Shown here: positions 7,297-15,524 of the stretch, in pieces
Layout: each line of letters begins with the position of its first letter
Position numbering within the stretch: position 1 is the first letter of the stretch
Assembly (NCBI GenBank): GCA_035315065.1
Contig: DATFYM010000087.1
Location: 1-38,781 of the forward strand
Direction of reading: 5' to 3'
Source of the DNA: DATFYM01 sp035315065
GTDB lineage: Bacteria; Acidobacteriota; Terriglobia; UBA7540
DNA: 38,781 nucleotides
Notes under the pieces: model-generated
Seen by the model: only the letters and a program-made list of their open reading frames with translations
What the model was told of the DNA's origin: nothing
The model's database searches: none
Translations under genes and position numbers: made by a program

Positions 7297-8322
7297 ATGA
7301 AATACACCTACATCGGGAAATCACTGGCCAAGCACGTCTGGTCGGGCTTCAAGCTCCCCTACATGGTGATGTTTGAGACCACGCTCATGTGCAATATGTT
7401 CTGCGAGTATTGCATCTTCGGCGAGGAAGGAAAGTTCAACGACCTCCAGACGCGCGCCGTTCGCGACCGGATCTTCCGGCGCATCGACGAGTTCTGTGAC
7501 ATGGGCATCTTCGCCCTCAGCTTCTCGGGCGGAGAGCCGCTGCTCAATCCCAATACTTGCGACTACATCGCCTACGCGGCCGACAAGGGCATGTGGACTT
7601 CGATGCCCACCAACGGCCTGCTCATCAAGAAGTACGCCGATGGCGTGGCGCGGCTCGACATGCTGGAAGTTTCCATCGACTCACTCAATCAGAAGCGGTT
7701 CGCCAAACGACGGGGCATCGACGGCCTGCCCAAGATCCTGGCGAATCTCGACCACGTCCTTACCAAGCGCAAGCCGTTGACCACCCAGATCAACGCGGCG
7801 GTGAACCTGGAAAACCTGGATGACCTGCCGGAGTTGGCGGAGTTCTGCCGCCAGCACCACCTCGTGTTGCACCCGGAAGCCGTCCACAACGTGATGCGCG
7901 ACGGCGATATGCTTCCCGATAGCGAACTGCACGGCAAGGAGATCGACATCGTGGAACACGCCCTGCGCGAGTTGCGTGCCTCGCATCCTCAGAACGTCCG
8001 CTTTTACACGCACTATTATGAGTTCTACCGTAAGGGCGGGTTTGGATCCAAATTCCCCTGCCGGCACCCCTCGAAGCTGATTTCCATGAAGCCCGACGGG
8101 TCCATCCATTTGCCCTGTGCCTTCAAGACGCTGTTCAAGTCGCAGGCGCCGCTGAAAGAGATGTTCGCCTCGGAGGCGGTGCGGCGGATCATCTCCCAGG
8201 AGGAGACCCTGTGGGACTTCTGCAAGGGCTGCAAGATCGGGTGCCCTTACGAAGTAAGCGCCTTCACCAACAGCCCGGCGCTGGCGCTCGAATCGGGCCT
8301 GAACTTCCTGCGGCTGATTTGA
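7297..8322 (+). CDS. Radical SAM enzyme with a C-terminal cysteine-rich (SPASM/twitch-like) region
   Basis: 341 residues. The radical SAM cluster motif CNMFCEYC (Cys32, Cys36, Cys39) binds the [4Fe-4S] cluster that cleaves S-adenosylmethionine. SFSGGEPLLNP (the GGE motif) and LDMLEVSIDSL are typical of MoaA/PqqE-like enzymes. The C-terminal half has further cysteines: FPCRHPS (Cys255), LPCAFK (Cys274) and FCKGCKIGC (Cys309, 312, 316), which could hold an auxiliary cluster. The substrate cannot be told. No RiPP precursor or transporter is adjacent, so it may work with the biosynthetic cluster starting 1.3 kb downstream, but a Uma2 gene lies between. I prefer the ATG at 7297 over one at 7252 because the homology-like sequence begins at MKYTYIG. 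Confidence 0.85.
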   Translation: MKYTYIGKSLAKHVWSGFKLPYMVMFETTLMCNMFCEYCIFGEEGKFNDLQTRAVRDRIFRRIDEFCDMGIFALSFSGGEPLLNPNTCDYIAYAADKGMWTSMPTNGLLIKKYADGVARLDMLEVSIDSLNQKRFAKRRGIDGLPKILANLDHVLTKRKPLTTQINAAVNLENLDDLPELAEFCRQHHLVLHPEAVHNVMRDGDMLPDSELHGKEIDIVEHALRELRASHPQNVRFYTHYYEFYRKGGFGSKFPCRHPSKLISMKPDGSIHLPCAFKTLFKSQAPLKEMFASEAVRRIISQEETLWDFCKGCKIGCPYEVSAFTNSPALALESGLNFLRLI

Positions 8323-8327
8323 TCCGG

Positions 8328-8460
8328 GAGCGCGGGCGTCCCGCCCGCTCTTCGGAAGTGGCGAGTGGTTAGTGGCTAGAGGAAAGGCTCAGCGGTCTTG
8401 CTAGCCGCTAGCCACTAACTGCTAGCCACTTGTGAAGAGCGGACGTGACGCCCGCGCTCG
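8328..8460. repeat. Long imperfect hairpin (GCGCGGGCGTC / GTGGCTAG type)
   Basis: Left arm 8329-8378 and right arm 8403-8460 pair over about 50 bp. The outer part is GAGCGCGGGCGTC / GACGCCCGCGCTC and the inner part GTTAGTGGCTAG / CTAGCCACTAAC. It fills the gap between the radical SAM gene and the Uma2 promoter. No U-tract follows, so it is not a standard intrinsic terminator. Confidence 0.85.
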
Positions 8461-8467
8461 TCCTTGG

Positions 8468-8476
8468 TGTTATAAT
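8468..8476 (+). promoter_or_regulatory. Extended -10 promoter giving a probably leaderless mRNA
   Basis: TGTTATAAT is a perfect -10 hexamer (8471-8476) with the TGn extension at 8468-8470 and no recognisable -35. A start 7 nt downstream falls on the A of the ATG at 8483, so the Uma2 transcript may be leaderless. Confidence 0.6.
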
Positions 8477-8482
8477 GAGGTC

Positions 8483-9109
8483 ATGGCCACCCTAGCTGAA
8501 ACCGTTGGGACCGTTGAGACCACGCCTCTGGTGGTGAAGCTTCCTTCGTCCATCGTCGAGATGACTGACGACCAGTTCTTCGATTTCTGTCAGGTGAACC
8601 GCGACTTGCGGATCGAACGGACGGCGGAGGGTGAAATCGTGATTATGTTGCCCGCAGGGTTTGGGTCGGGTTGTCGCAACGCCATCATCACCGAGCAACT
8701 GCGCGCCTGGGCTAAGCGCAACGGAACGGGCGTCGCCGTAGACTCCAGCGCCGGCTTCAAGCTGCCCAGTGGCGCCACTCGGAGCCCGGATGCCGCCTGG
8801 ATACTGAAGTCAAGGCTCAAGCCCCTTTCGATTGAGGAACGGGAAAAGTTCCTTCCCCTCTGCCCAGACTTTGTGGTCGAGCTCAGGTCCCCCACGGACC
8901 GTCTCGCCGACCTCAAGAGGAAGCTCGAGGAATACATCGATAACGGCGCGCGCCTGGGCTGGCTGATTGACCCCCCAGGGCGGCAGGTGTTCATTTACCG
9001 GCCTGCCAGGACCGTCGAGGTGCTGGACCATCCTGAGACGGTTTCCGGTGATCCTGAGTTGGCCGGCTTTGTTCTGGACCTGAAGGGAGTCTTGGAGCCA
9101 GAGAGCTAG
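8483..9109 (+). CDS. Uma2-family (DUF820) putative endonuclease
   Basis: 208 residues. Uma2 proteins have a PD-(D/E)XK restriction-endonuclease-like fold; they are abundant in cyanobacteria and Acidobacteriota and their biological role is mostly unknown. Visible landmarks are MTDDQFFDFCQVN, an acidic IERTAEGEIVIM strand, SPDAAWI (Asp), the core DFVVELRSPTDRLADLKRK (Glu and Lys of the catalytic signature) with YIDNGARLGWLIDP, and a closing strand VFIYRPAR. The start is ATG 8483 (MATLAETV); an upstream in-frame start would run into the hairpin. The gene lies alone between two repeat-rich gaps. Confidence 0.85.
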   Translation: MATLAETVGTVETTPLVVKLPSSIVEMTDDQFFDFCQVNRDLRIERTAEGEIVIMLPAGFGSGCRNAIITEQLRAWAKRNGTGVAVDSSAGFKLPSGATRSPDAAWILKSRLKPLSIEEREKFLPLCPDFVVELRSPTDRLADLKRKLEEYIDNGARLGWLIDPPGRQVFIYRPARTVEVLDHPETVSGDPELAGFVLDLKGVLEPES

Positions 9110-9208
9110 AAGAGCCGTCAGCTTTCATTTATCAGCAAGCTGAGTCTTCGTGGTGAAAAGCTGATTTCTGTAAAGCTGAGGGCTGATAGCTGAGAGCTTT
9201 TTTGAAAA

Positions 9209-9357
9209 CGAAGCCACGGATTTGCTTGATAACAAAAGATCGGCTTTCGTCCGGATCAGGAACGAACCCACCGTTCGGGGACCGGATAGCCAAATCGCCG
9301 AAGGAGCAAAGCCAAAGCAAAGCCAACCCCCCAAATAGGTTCTTTTGAATCGGGTCG
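9209..9357. repeat. Dispersed copy of blocks A and B
   Basis: CGAAGCCACGGAT...TTGATAACAAAAGATCG...ACGAACCCACCGTTCGG (9209-9280) matches the block A core of 1398-1860. TTTGAATCGGGTCG (9344-9357) matches block B of 1356-1369. Block order is reversed relative to the first locus. The rest of the 9110-9654 gap contains an AGCTGA-type low-complexity stretch (9117-9200), two palindromes and AT-rich DNA (9420-9600). Confidence 0.6.
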
Positions 9358-9382
9358 CGAGGAGGTTTGGCAAGTGGTAATG

Positions 9383-9525
9383 TGTGGCATTTCGCCACAC
9401 TCAGTTCTGATTGAGAAACCGTCATCTGAATAACTAGGCGTTTTATTATGAATATCTTAGAATGTTGAAGAACAACAAAGCGCCTGCGACCTCCCAAGGG
9501 AGAGAAGTGTGGCATAATGCCACAC
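9383..9525. repeat. Pair of 19-bp palindromes GTGTGGC-N5-GCCACAC
   Basis: GTGTGGCATTTCGCCACAC lies at 9383-9401 and GTGTGGCATAATGCCACAC, a perfect 8+3+8 palindrome, at 9507-9525. They are 124 bp apart and upstream of the receiver/ACP/KAS cluster. They could be operator half-site pairs for a dimeric regulator or small RNA hairpins; the sequence alone does not decide. Confidence 0.55.
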
Positions 9526-9654
9526 TCGTAATCGGACCCTTTACGAATACATTTCCCACCGAACCTTCTAAGCTTAATATAAAAAAAGACTTAATTATTC
9601 AGCCAGGGGAGTGGCCAAGCACGTGCCTCCAGGCAATGGGATCGAGGAGTCTTG

Positions 9655-10044
9655 TTGTCACTGCCCAAAGTCCTAATTGTCGACGACGACGAGTCGAGCC
9701 GTCAACTCCTTTCAGAAGTGTTGGAAGCGAACGGTTACGAGGTAGGAGCCGTAGAGGACGGTTCCGCCGCTCGCGCCGAGTTGAGCCGGGACGGAGGCTA
9801 TCGCATTGTTGTCGCCGACCTCCGCATGCCCAAAGAGACCGGCCTCGAACTCCTTCGTCACCTGCGCCAACAGAACTCGCACCACGGCATCATCCTGATG
9901 TCCTCTTTCATCAGCGGCAGCGAACGCGAATTGGCTCAGGAGTTGGGTGCGCACGCCCTGCTGGAGAAGCCTTTCCGCCTCACCGAACTCCTGCAGGTGG
10001 TTGGTGAGTTAGCGAACCAGAAAACGATCGGTATCACAAACTGA
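9655..10044 (+). CDS. Single-domain response regulator (receiver domain)
   Basis: 129 residues with only a CheY-like receiver: VLIVDDDESSR (acidic pair near residue 8), VVADLRMPKETG (phospho-acceptor Asp near 56), ILMSSF (Ser/Thr switch position) and LLEKPFRLTEL (conserved Lys). There is no output domain. No histidine kinase is nearby. It is the first gene of the acyl-carrier/ketosynthase cluster, 77 nt before the ACP gene, and may control it by protein-protein contact. GAGGAG at 9644-9649 supports the TTG at 9655 (spacing 5) as start; TTG at 9652 is only 2 nt away from it. Confidence 0.85.
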   Translation: MSLPKVLIVDDDESSRQLLSEVLEANGYEVGAVEDGSAARAELSRDGGYRIVVADLRMPKETGLELLRHLRQQNSHHGIILMSSFISGSERELAQELGAHALLEKPFRLTELLQVVGELANQKTIGITN

Positions 10045-10121
10045 TGCGGGGCCGAGTTGCCACTCTGCCGGGGCACTTGGGCGTTTCGGCCCCCCACACG
10101 AAACGAGGAGTAAAGAGAAGC

Positions 10122-10427
10122 GTGACGGACAACAACATTGGCGAAAAAGTGATCGCAATCATCATGCGCGAACAGCACCTGGAACCCGGCGTGGTCAAGC
10201 TGGATTCGTCGTTCGCCGAACTCGGAATCGACTCTCTGGACGCTGTCAACATTCTTTTCGCTATGGAAGAGGAGTTCAAGATCGATATTCCTGATGCCAT
10301 CGCTCAGAACATGAAGAGCGTCAGCCAAGCGGTCGACGGGCTCACCCGGGTCCTCGAAGGCAAGGACATTTCCGATCTCGTGGCCATGGCCAAAGGTGAA
10401 AGTCCGGCCGCGAGTTCTGCGAGTTGA
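10122..10427 (+). CDS. Acyl carrier protein
   Basis: 101 residues. The 4'-phosphopantetheine attachment motif ELGIDSLDAVNI puts the prosthetic group on Ser38, followed by the acidic helix FAMEEEFKIDIPD typical of ACPs. It is longer than FabF-linked AcpP (about 78 aa) because of a C-terminal Ser/Ala-rich tail. The start is GTG 10122, which follows GAGGAG (10105-10110) and AGAGAAG. It lies 24 bp ahead of the ketosynthase gene, so the two are almost certainly co-transcribed. It differs enough from AcpP in context (no fabD, fabG or fabH) to suggest a dedicated pathway carrier. Confidence 0.9.
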   Translation: MTDNNIGEKVIAIIMREQHLEPGVVKLDSSFAELGIDSLDAVNILFAMEEEFKIDIPDAIAQNMKSVSQAVDGLTRVLEGKDISDLVAMAKGESPAASSAS

Positions 10428-10451
10428 TCCTTACCGAGGCGAGGAGCGGGC

Positions 10452-11681
10452 GTGCGGAGAGTTGTCATTACGGGGATGGGCGTCATTGCCTCGACGGGCA
10501 AAGACGTTGAAAGCTTTTTCTCGGCCCTACTGAGCGGCCGATCGGGGATCGCTCGCATTTCTCAGTTCGACCCGTCAGCGCTCACCGTTCAGATTGCAGC
10601 GGAAATACCCGCCTACACGCCCACTGACTACTTTCCCGCCAAGCGCCTTGAAATGTTGGACCGCTTCAGCCAGTTTGCCTTGATCGCCGCGCGGGAAGCG
10701 ATGCAGTCGAGCGGCCTCGAAGTGCGTGAAGAGGAGCGGACGCACTTCGGCGTGGTGGTGGGCTCCGGCATGGGTGGCGCCCAGACCCTCGATCAGGGAT
10801 ACCTGAACCTGTACGCCAAGCAAGCCACGCGGCTGCACCCTTTCACCATTCCCAAGGTGATGCACAACGCCGGTGCCTCGCAGATTTGCATGGAGTACAG
10901 CGCCCAGGGACCGTCACTCGCCACTTCGACTGCCTGCTCGTCGGCGGGACATGCCATCGGACAAGCCTTTCATCTGATCAAGTTCGGCATGGCCGACATG
11001 ATGCTGGCGGGCGGGGCCGATGCCCCGATCACCTACGGCATGCTGCGAAGTTGGGAATCGGTCCGCGTCCTGGCCACCGGGAATGGCGATCCGCGCCGAG
11101 CGTGCCGGCCGTTCTCGGCGGACCGCGAAGGTATGGTTATGGGCGAGGGCTCGGCAATTCTGCTGCTGGAGGAATTAGAGCACGCTCGCCGGCGCGGCGC
11201 CACTATTTACGCTGAGGTATCCGGGTATGGCTTGACCGCCGATGCCAGCCACATTACGCAGCCTTCGGTTGATGGACCGGTGCGGGCGATTCGGATGGCT
11301 CTGAACGAGGGTGGCGTGAATCCCGAGGAAGTGGATTACATCAACGCCCACGGGACTGGAACCAAGTTGAACGACGTCACCGAGACTCAGGTGATCAAGG
11401 AAGTGTTCCATGAACACGCCCGGAGGGTGGCGATCAGTTCGACCAAGTCGATGCACGGTCACGTGATGGGAGCGACCGGGGCGGTGGAGCTGGTGGCAAC
11501 GGTGAAGGCCCTCCAGCGCGGGGTGATTCCTCCCACCGCAAATTACACTGGTGCGGATCCGGAGTGTGACCTCGACTACGTTCCCAATCAGGCGCGCGAG
11601 AAACCCCTGCGGGTGGCCGTCTCCAACTCGTTCGCATTCGGCGGGCTGAATGCCGTGCTGCTGGCACGTCGTTTTGAATGA
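10452..11681 (+). CDS. 3-oxoacyl-ACP synthase, KAS II (FabF) type
   Basis: 409 residues, normal FabF length. Condenses an acyl thioester with malonyl-ACP by decarboxylation. The complete Cys-His-His triad is present: STACSSAGHAIG (Cys162), NAHGTGTKLND (His300) and MHGHVMGATGAVE (His337). VVITGMGVIAST begins the protein and SNSFAFGGLNAVL ends it, as in FabF. Start GTG 10452, with GAGGAG at 10441-10446 (spacing 5). It may be the housekeeping FabF, but its partners (glycosyltransferase, ligase, aminotransferase) suggest a specialised acyl-chain synthase. Confidence 0.93.
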   Translation: MRRVVITGMGVIASTGKDVESFFSALLSGRSGIARISQFDPSALTVQIAAEIPAYTPTDYFPAKRLEMLDRFSQFALIAAREAMQSSGLEVREEERTHFGVVVGSGMGGAQTLDQGYLNLYAKQATRLHPFTIPKVMHNAGASQICMEYSAQGPSLATSTACSSAGHAIGQAFHLIKFGMADMMLAGGADAPITYGMLRSWESVRVLATGNGDPRRACRPFSADREGMVMGEGSAILLLEELEHARRRGATIYAEVSGYGLTADASHITQPSVDGPVRAIRMALNEGGVNPEEVDYINAHGTGTKLNDVTETQVIKEVFHEHARRVAISSTKSMHGHVMGATGAVELVATVKALQRGVIPPTANYTGADPECDLDYVPNQAREKPLRVAVSNSFAFGGLNAVLLARRFE

Positions 11682-11687
11682 AGGTTT

Positions 11688-11828
11688 CAGTACTCAGTCG
11701 TCAGTTCTCAGTTCCAGCAGTCCCGATAGCGACTTGCACGACTGACAACCAAGCCGTGAAGGACTGAAGAATAACTGATGACCCGTGACTGGGGAACTGA
11801 AAACTGAGAACTGAAAAACTGAGAACCG
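11688..11828. repeat. Long imperfect hairpin (CAGTTCTCAGTT type)
   Basis: The left arm at 11689-11716 (ACTCAGTCGTCAGTTCTCAG) pairs with the right arm at 11795-11826 (CTGAAAACTGAGAACTGA), both made of 8-10 nt CAGTT/AACTG units. It fills the gap between the ketosynthase and glycosyltransferase genes inside the cluster. Confidence 0.8.
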
Positions 11829-11831
11829 CTA

Positions 11832-13013
11832 ATGAAAAAGGTTGCAATCCTTACCCTATCGATCGGCTCGGGGCATGTCCGCGCCTCCAGCGCCGTCGAG
11901 CGCGCCCTCTCCAACGGTGAGGAGAATATTGATGCCCGCGTCATGGATGCCGTCGCCTTGTCGCAATTCTGGTTCCGTGGGGTGTACGTGCACCCCTATT
12001 GGTGGATGCTGCGACGCGCGCCGAGGCTGTGGCAAGCTCTGTTTCATCGCCGCAGTCAAAAACGGCATCGCGCCACCGCTCCCCACTGGATCTTTCGTCA
12101 TGGGTGCGCGCGGCTGCTACAGCAACTCAGAGAGTTCTCGCCCCATCTGGTGATTGCGACGGAGATCGCGGCGGCCGAAATCGCCGCCTTGGGCAAGCGG
12201 GAAGGCTGGTTTAACGCTCCGGTGCTGGCGGTGCATACGGATTATCACAGCGAGCCCCCTTGGGTGCAGCCCGAAGTCGACTTTTATTGCGTCGGCACGG
12301 AAGAGGCAAAGTACGAGTTAATCGGTTGGGGAATCTCACCCCACCGGATTCTGGTCTCCGGTGTTCCGATCGATCCGGCTTTTTCCATGCTCTTTGACAA
12401 GGCTGAGGTCTTGAGTTCGCTGGGGCTTTCACCGCGCCGTCCGGTGGTGCTGGTGATGGGCGGCGGGATGGGGCCCATGCCCATGGACGAAATCGTTCAG
12501 CGTTTGGAGTTGTCCGGTCTGCCGCTGCAGGTGGTCGCGGTGTGCGGTCACAATCAGGAGGTCAGGGCGCGACTGGAGAAACTGCGGGGGAAGATCGCTC
12601 TTCAGCTCCAGGTGCTCGGGTGGACCGAGAACATCCCGGAGCTGATGGCGGCCGCCGACTTGCTGGTGACCAAGCCGGGCGGACTTACCGCTGCCGAGGC
12701 GTTGGCGTCCGGACTCCCCATGTTGCTCACCAGCCCGATTCCGGGACCGGAGGAGAGGCATGTGGCGCTTCTGGCCAGGAAGGGTCTCGCAGTGGTGGCG
12801 AAGACTAGAGCCGATGTGCCGAAGGTCGCCGCTCAACTGCTGACTGATCCCGAGGCTCGCGCGAAAATGGCGCGCCACGCGCGCGATGCCGCCCGGCCCG
12901 ACGCCGCCGATGCGGTCGCGCAGGTGGCTCGAGCTTTGCTCGAGCGAGCAACCTATATCGACCTCCTGAGTTCGCCGCCGGCATCGTCCGGTGAGTCGGC
13001 GTACGTCATGTGA
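11832..13013 (+). CDS. Glycosyltransferase of the MGDG synthase / MurG type (GT28-like)
   Basis: 393 residues. The N-terminal domain opens with LTLSIGSGHVRASSAVERAL, the glycine-rich loop of monogalactosyldiacylglycerol synthases and related processive glucosyltransferases, followed by VIATEIAAAEIAAL and VLAVHTDYHSEP. The C-terminal domain has VVLVMGGGMGPM and the nucleotide-sugar site GWTENIPELMAAADLLVTKP then GGLTAAEALASGLP. Members transfer Glc or Gal from UDP-sugar to diacylglycerol or to peptidoglycan lipid II. No signal peptide is present; such enzymes sit on the inner face of the membrane. Within this cluster it probably glycosylates the acyl product (inference). Start ATG 11832; the hairpin ends just before it and no clear ribosome-binding site is seen. 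Confidence 0.85.
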   Translation: MKKVAILTLSIGSGHVRASSAVERALSNGEENIDARVMDAVALSQFWFRGVYVHPYWWMLRRAPRLWQALFHRRSQKRHRATAPHWIFRHGCARLLQQLREFSPHLVIATEIAAAEIAALGKREGWFNAPVLAVHTDYHSEPPWVQPEVDFYCVGTEEAKYELIGWGISPHRILVSGVPIDPAFSMLFDKAEVLSSLGLSPRRPVVLVMGGGMGPMPMDEIVQRLELSGLPLQVVAVCGHNQEVRARLEKLRGKIALQLQVLGWTENIPELMAAADLLVTKPGGLTAAEALASGLPMLLTSPIPGPEERHVALLARKGLAVVAKTRADVPKVAAQLLTDPEARAKMARHARDAARPDAADAVAQVARALLERATYIDLLSSPPASSGESAYVM

Positions 13014-13014
13014 C

Positions 13015-13208
13015 GGGAAGAAGACAGGAGACAGAAGTCAGAAGTCAGAATGAAGAAAGGAAGATCAGGATGGCAGGCGGCTGGTATGAGCGCAGAGAGA
13101 AGTCAGGAGTCAGAATGAAGAACCGAAAATCCGGATACCATTTTTTCATTCTGACTCCTGTCTCCTGACTCCTGTCTTCTTCTGCACTCGTCACTAGCCA
13201 CTAGCCAC
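13015..13208. repeat. Long imperfect hairpin (GTCAGAAGTCAGAATGAAG type)
   Basis: The left arm (13018-13057, AGACAGGAGACAGAAGTCAG) and a second partial copy (13098-13126) face the right arm (13145-13184, ATTCTGACTCCTGTCTCCTG). A GTCACTAGCCACTAGCCACT run follows to 13208. It separates the glycosyltransferase and ligase genes. Confidence 0.85.
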
Positions 13209-13215
13209 TGTTCTT

Positions 13216-14532
13216 ATGCTGACCTCGGTCCGAAAGATCGTTGAGCAGACGGCCATCGGAAATTCTGCGCCAGCGCTGGTTCGCTGGGGCAAGAGAGTTC
13301 CGCGGCCGCTCATCCGAAGCATCCAGGAGAGCGCCTTCCGCGACGTGGTGCGGTACGCGGCCGAGCACCAGGCGTTTTTTTCGCGTAAGCTGCGCCAGTC
13401 CGGAATCGATCCCTCGAGAGTCCACCGTCCCGAGGACCTCGGCGAGATCTTCACCACGGCGGACGATCTTCTGAGCTTGCCGGCTGAGGATTTTCTTTGT
13501 CGCGAGCCCGATTCGGTGTTTGAGACTACCGGGACTTCCGGAGCGCCAAAACGGGTCTATTTCGGATACGACGAGTTGGATTTCGCCGCTCGCTACGAGG
13601 CGGCGGCGATGTACGAGAATGGTGTGCGGCCAGGTGATCGCCTGGTTTGTACATTCGACGCCGGCTATTGGATCAGTAGTTGGGTCACGTTTCTAGCCTG
13701 CAAGCAGATGGGAGTGTTTTGTTCGGCTCCCGGAAAGCCGCAACCGCGAGACCTGTATCCGCGGATGGGCCTCTACCGGTACAACGTTATCGCGGCGGAT
13801 CCGACGTGGCTGGTCAGCCTCAGCGAAATCGCGGAGCAGGAGGGGGTTTTCCCCGTCAAGCTTCTTATCGCGGCGGGCGACCGGATGACCGATGTCTATC
13901 GCCACTATGTGGAGAGAGTTTGGAACGCGCCAGTGATCCTTGGTTACGGTTCCACGGAGGCGGGCGGCGGACTGGCGATGGAGTGCCGGGAGCGGACCGG
14001 CTATCACCTCGATGAATTCAATTTTGCGTTTGAGATCATGGAGCCCGATGCCGAAGGTTTTGGAGAACTCGTGATCACCACGCTCTCGCGACGAACGATG
14101 CCGCTGATCCGCTATCGCGTGCGCGACGTCACCCGCTTTATCGATGGACCCTGCCCTTGTGGCGCCACACTGCGGCGGATCGCCAAGATCAGAGGACGCC
14201 GCGATGAGATGGTGGTGATGGGCGCGGGCAACATGCACCCGGAGATCTTTGAGCGTGTTCTCCACGACGTGGAAGGAATGTCGGACCGCTGGCAAGTGGC
14301 GGTTCGCCAGGAGGGGTTGCGGGACGTCCTGGAGTTCCGGTTCGAGCTTATCAACGGGATCAGTCCGGAGACGATCGAAAGTGCGGTGAGGGGAAACCTT
14401 TCAGCGCGGTACCCCGACGTTTGGGCGAACCACCTCTGCGGCATGTACCAGATCGCGTTCCGCTACCTGCCTCCCGGAACCCTGGGTCAGGGTCGAAAGC
14501 CAAAGCGACTGGTCGACGAACGCAATGGTTGA
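13216..14532 (+). CDS. PaaK-like adenylate-forming ligase (phenylacetate-CoA ligase / F390 synthetase family)
   Basis: 438 residues. Adenylate-forming enzymes of this family activate a carboxylate with ATP and load it on CoA or a carrier protein. ETTGTSGAPKRV (103-114) is the phosphate-binding loop; GYGSTEAGGGLA is the adenine-binding motif; LIRYRVRDVTRF and the CPCGATL turn precede IRGRRDEM, the hinge of the C-terminal domain; GRKPKRLVDER at the end carries the late conserved lysine. The substrate is unknown: the protein is close in plan to PaaK but no phenylacetate genes are present. Position between glycosyltransferase and phosphatase suggests it activates the acid unit of the cluster product. 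Start ATG 13216 with poor ribosome-binding site. Confidence 0.85.
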   Translation: MLTSVRKIVEQTAIGNSAPALVRWGKRVPRPLIRSIQESAFRDVVRYAAEHQAFFSRKLRQSGIDPSRVHRPEDLGEIFTTADDLLSLPAEDFLCREPDSVFETTGTSGAPKRVYFGYDELDFAARYEAAAMYENGVRPGDRLVCTFDAGYWISSWVTFLACKQMGVFCSAPGKPQPRDLYPRMGLYRYNVIAADPTWLVSLSEIAEQEGVFPVKLLIAAGDRMTDVYRHYVERVWNAPVILGYGSTEAGGGLAMECRERTGYHLDEFNFAFEIMEPDAEGFGELVITTLSRRTMPLIRYRVRDVTRFIDGPCPCGATLRRIAKIRGRRDEMVVMGAGNMHPEIFERVLHDVEGMSDRWQVAVRQEGLRDVLEFRFELINGISPETIESAVRGNLSARYPDVWANHLCGMYQIAFRYLPPGTLGQGRKPKRLVDERNG

Positions 14533-14549
14533 ACCAGGTAAGCAAAACC

Positions 14550-14714
14550 AGAAGACAGGAGTCAGCAGTCAGCAGTCAGAAGTCAGCAGTCCGGAGTCAG
14601 AGTAAAACAGGAACGAGTATGGCGTTGACAGGTTACCGGTCGCGTTTCTCGCCATGGTCTGCTTCCTCTCCATTCTGACTCCCGACTCCTGGCTCCTGAC
14701 TCCCGTCTTCTCTT
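14550..14714. repeat. Long imperfect hairpin (GTCAGCAGTCAGCAGTCAG type)
   Basis: The left arm (14551-14604) is a chain of AGTCAGC units after GAAGACAGG. The right arm (14670-14714) reads ATTCTGACTCCCGACTCCTG and closes with CGTCTTCT. Same vocabulary as the 13.0-13.2 kb hairpin, but the unpaired middle differs. Confidence 0.82.
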
Positions 14715-14726
14715 TAATCAGGACCC

Positions 14727-15506
14727 ATGAATACCTCGTCATCCAGCGCCGGGCCCATCGTCTTTTGTGATTTTGACGGGACCATCACCGAGCTTGACGT
14801 CACGGACTGCATCCTGACGCGGTTTGCCGATCCCGCTTGGAGAGAGATCGAACAGCAGTGGGTGCGAGGCGAGATTGGGTCGCGGCAATGCCTCGAGCAG
14901 CAGATGGGCTTGGTAAGAGCCTCGGCGAAAGATCTGAACGCGCTGATTGATTCGGTTCGTCTCGATCCGCATTTTACGGAGTTTTACCGGCTGCTTCGTA
15001 AGTCGGCAATCCCATTTTACGTGTTGAGTGACGGGTTCGACTATGTCATCCGCCGCGTCTTGCGGCGTGCCGGTCTGACTGGAGCCCTGGGGAACGGGTT
15101 CCGCCTGTTCGCGAGCTCCCTTCGAATCGACGACGCGCGCTTGTTAACATCCTTCCCTCACCCATACGCCGCTTGCCAGCATGGCTGCGCCACCTGCAAG
15201 CCGAGCGTGATGCGGAGGCTCCGCGCCGGGTACTCTCCCTCCATCTTCATCGGTGACGGCCTCTCGGACTGCTTTGCCGTAGAGGAATCCAACTTGGTCT
15301 TTGCCAAAAAGCGCCTGCTGGAGTACTGTCGCGGCAAAGGAATGGCGTGTATCCCCTTCGAGACTTTTGCGGACATCGCGACAGCCTTGACGGGCTTGCT
15401 TGGTCTGGGCGAAGCTGGCACGCGGCGGAAGGGCCACAAACCGGTGACGAAGACGCCGGAACTCGGTACTCTGGCCACGGCGATTCACCCCGCGACTCTA
15501 GACTGA
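14727..15506 (+). CDS. MtnX-like HAD-IB phosphatase
   Basis: 259 residues. The haloacid-dehalogenase nucleophile motif FCDFDGTIT gives Asp15 and Asp17. YVLSDGFDY is motif II, CKPSVMRRL holds the motif III lysine region and FIGDGLSDCFAV (Gly176-Asp177) is motif IV. C-terminal NLVFAKKRLLEYCRGKG is characteristic of the MtnX/ThrH-like branch, which includes the methionine-salvage phosphatase and several phosphatases of secondary metabolism. No other methionine-salvage gene is present, so a role in this cluster, removing phosphate from an intermediate, is more likely (inference). Start ATG 14727 with AGGA just upstream; the stop is 18 bp before the aminotransferase start. Confidence 0.85.
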   Translation: MNTSSSSAGPIVFCDFDGTITELDVTDCILTRFADPAWREIEQQWVRGEIGSRQCLEQQMGLVRASAKDLNALIDSVRLDPHFTEFYRLLRKSAIPFYVLSDGFDYVIRRVLRRAGLTGALGNGFRLFASSLRIDDARLLTSFPHPYAACQHGCATCKPSVMRRLRAGYSPSIFIGDGLSDCFAVEESNLVFAKKRLLEYCRGKGMACIPFETFADIATALTGLLGLGEAGTRRKGHKPVTKTPELGTLATAIHPATLD

Positions 15507-15524
15507 AGGAAAGGGCAAAACGAT

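Noticed and set aside
8328..8460. Intrinsic terminator
   Set aside because: The stem is far too long and imperfect and lacks a U-run; the same holds for the other intergenic hairpins.
9383..9525. Sigma-54 (-24/-12) promoters, because of TGGCA
   Set aside because: The GC half of the palindrome does not give a TTGC at the required spacing.
9462..10007. 181-codon plus-strand frame overlapping the receiver gene
   Set aside because: Arg/Pro-rich shadow frame of the receiver domain gene.
14727..15506. mtnX of methionine salvage
   Set aside because: Only the family resemblance supports it; no other salvage gene is present and the neighbours point to another pathway.
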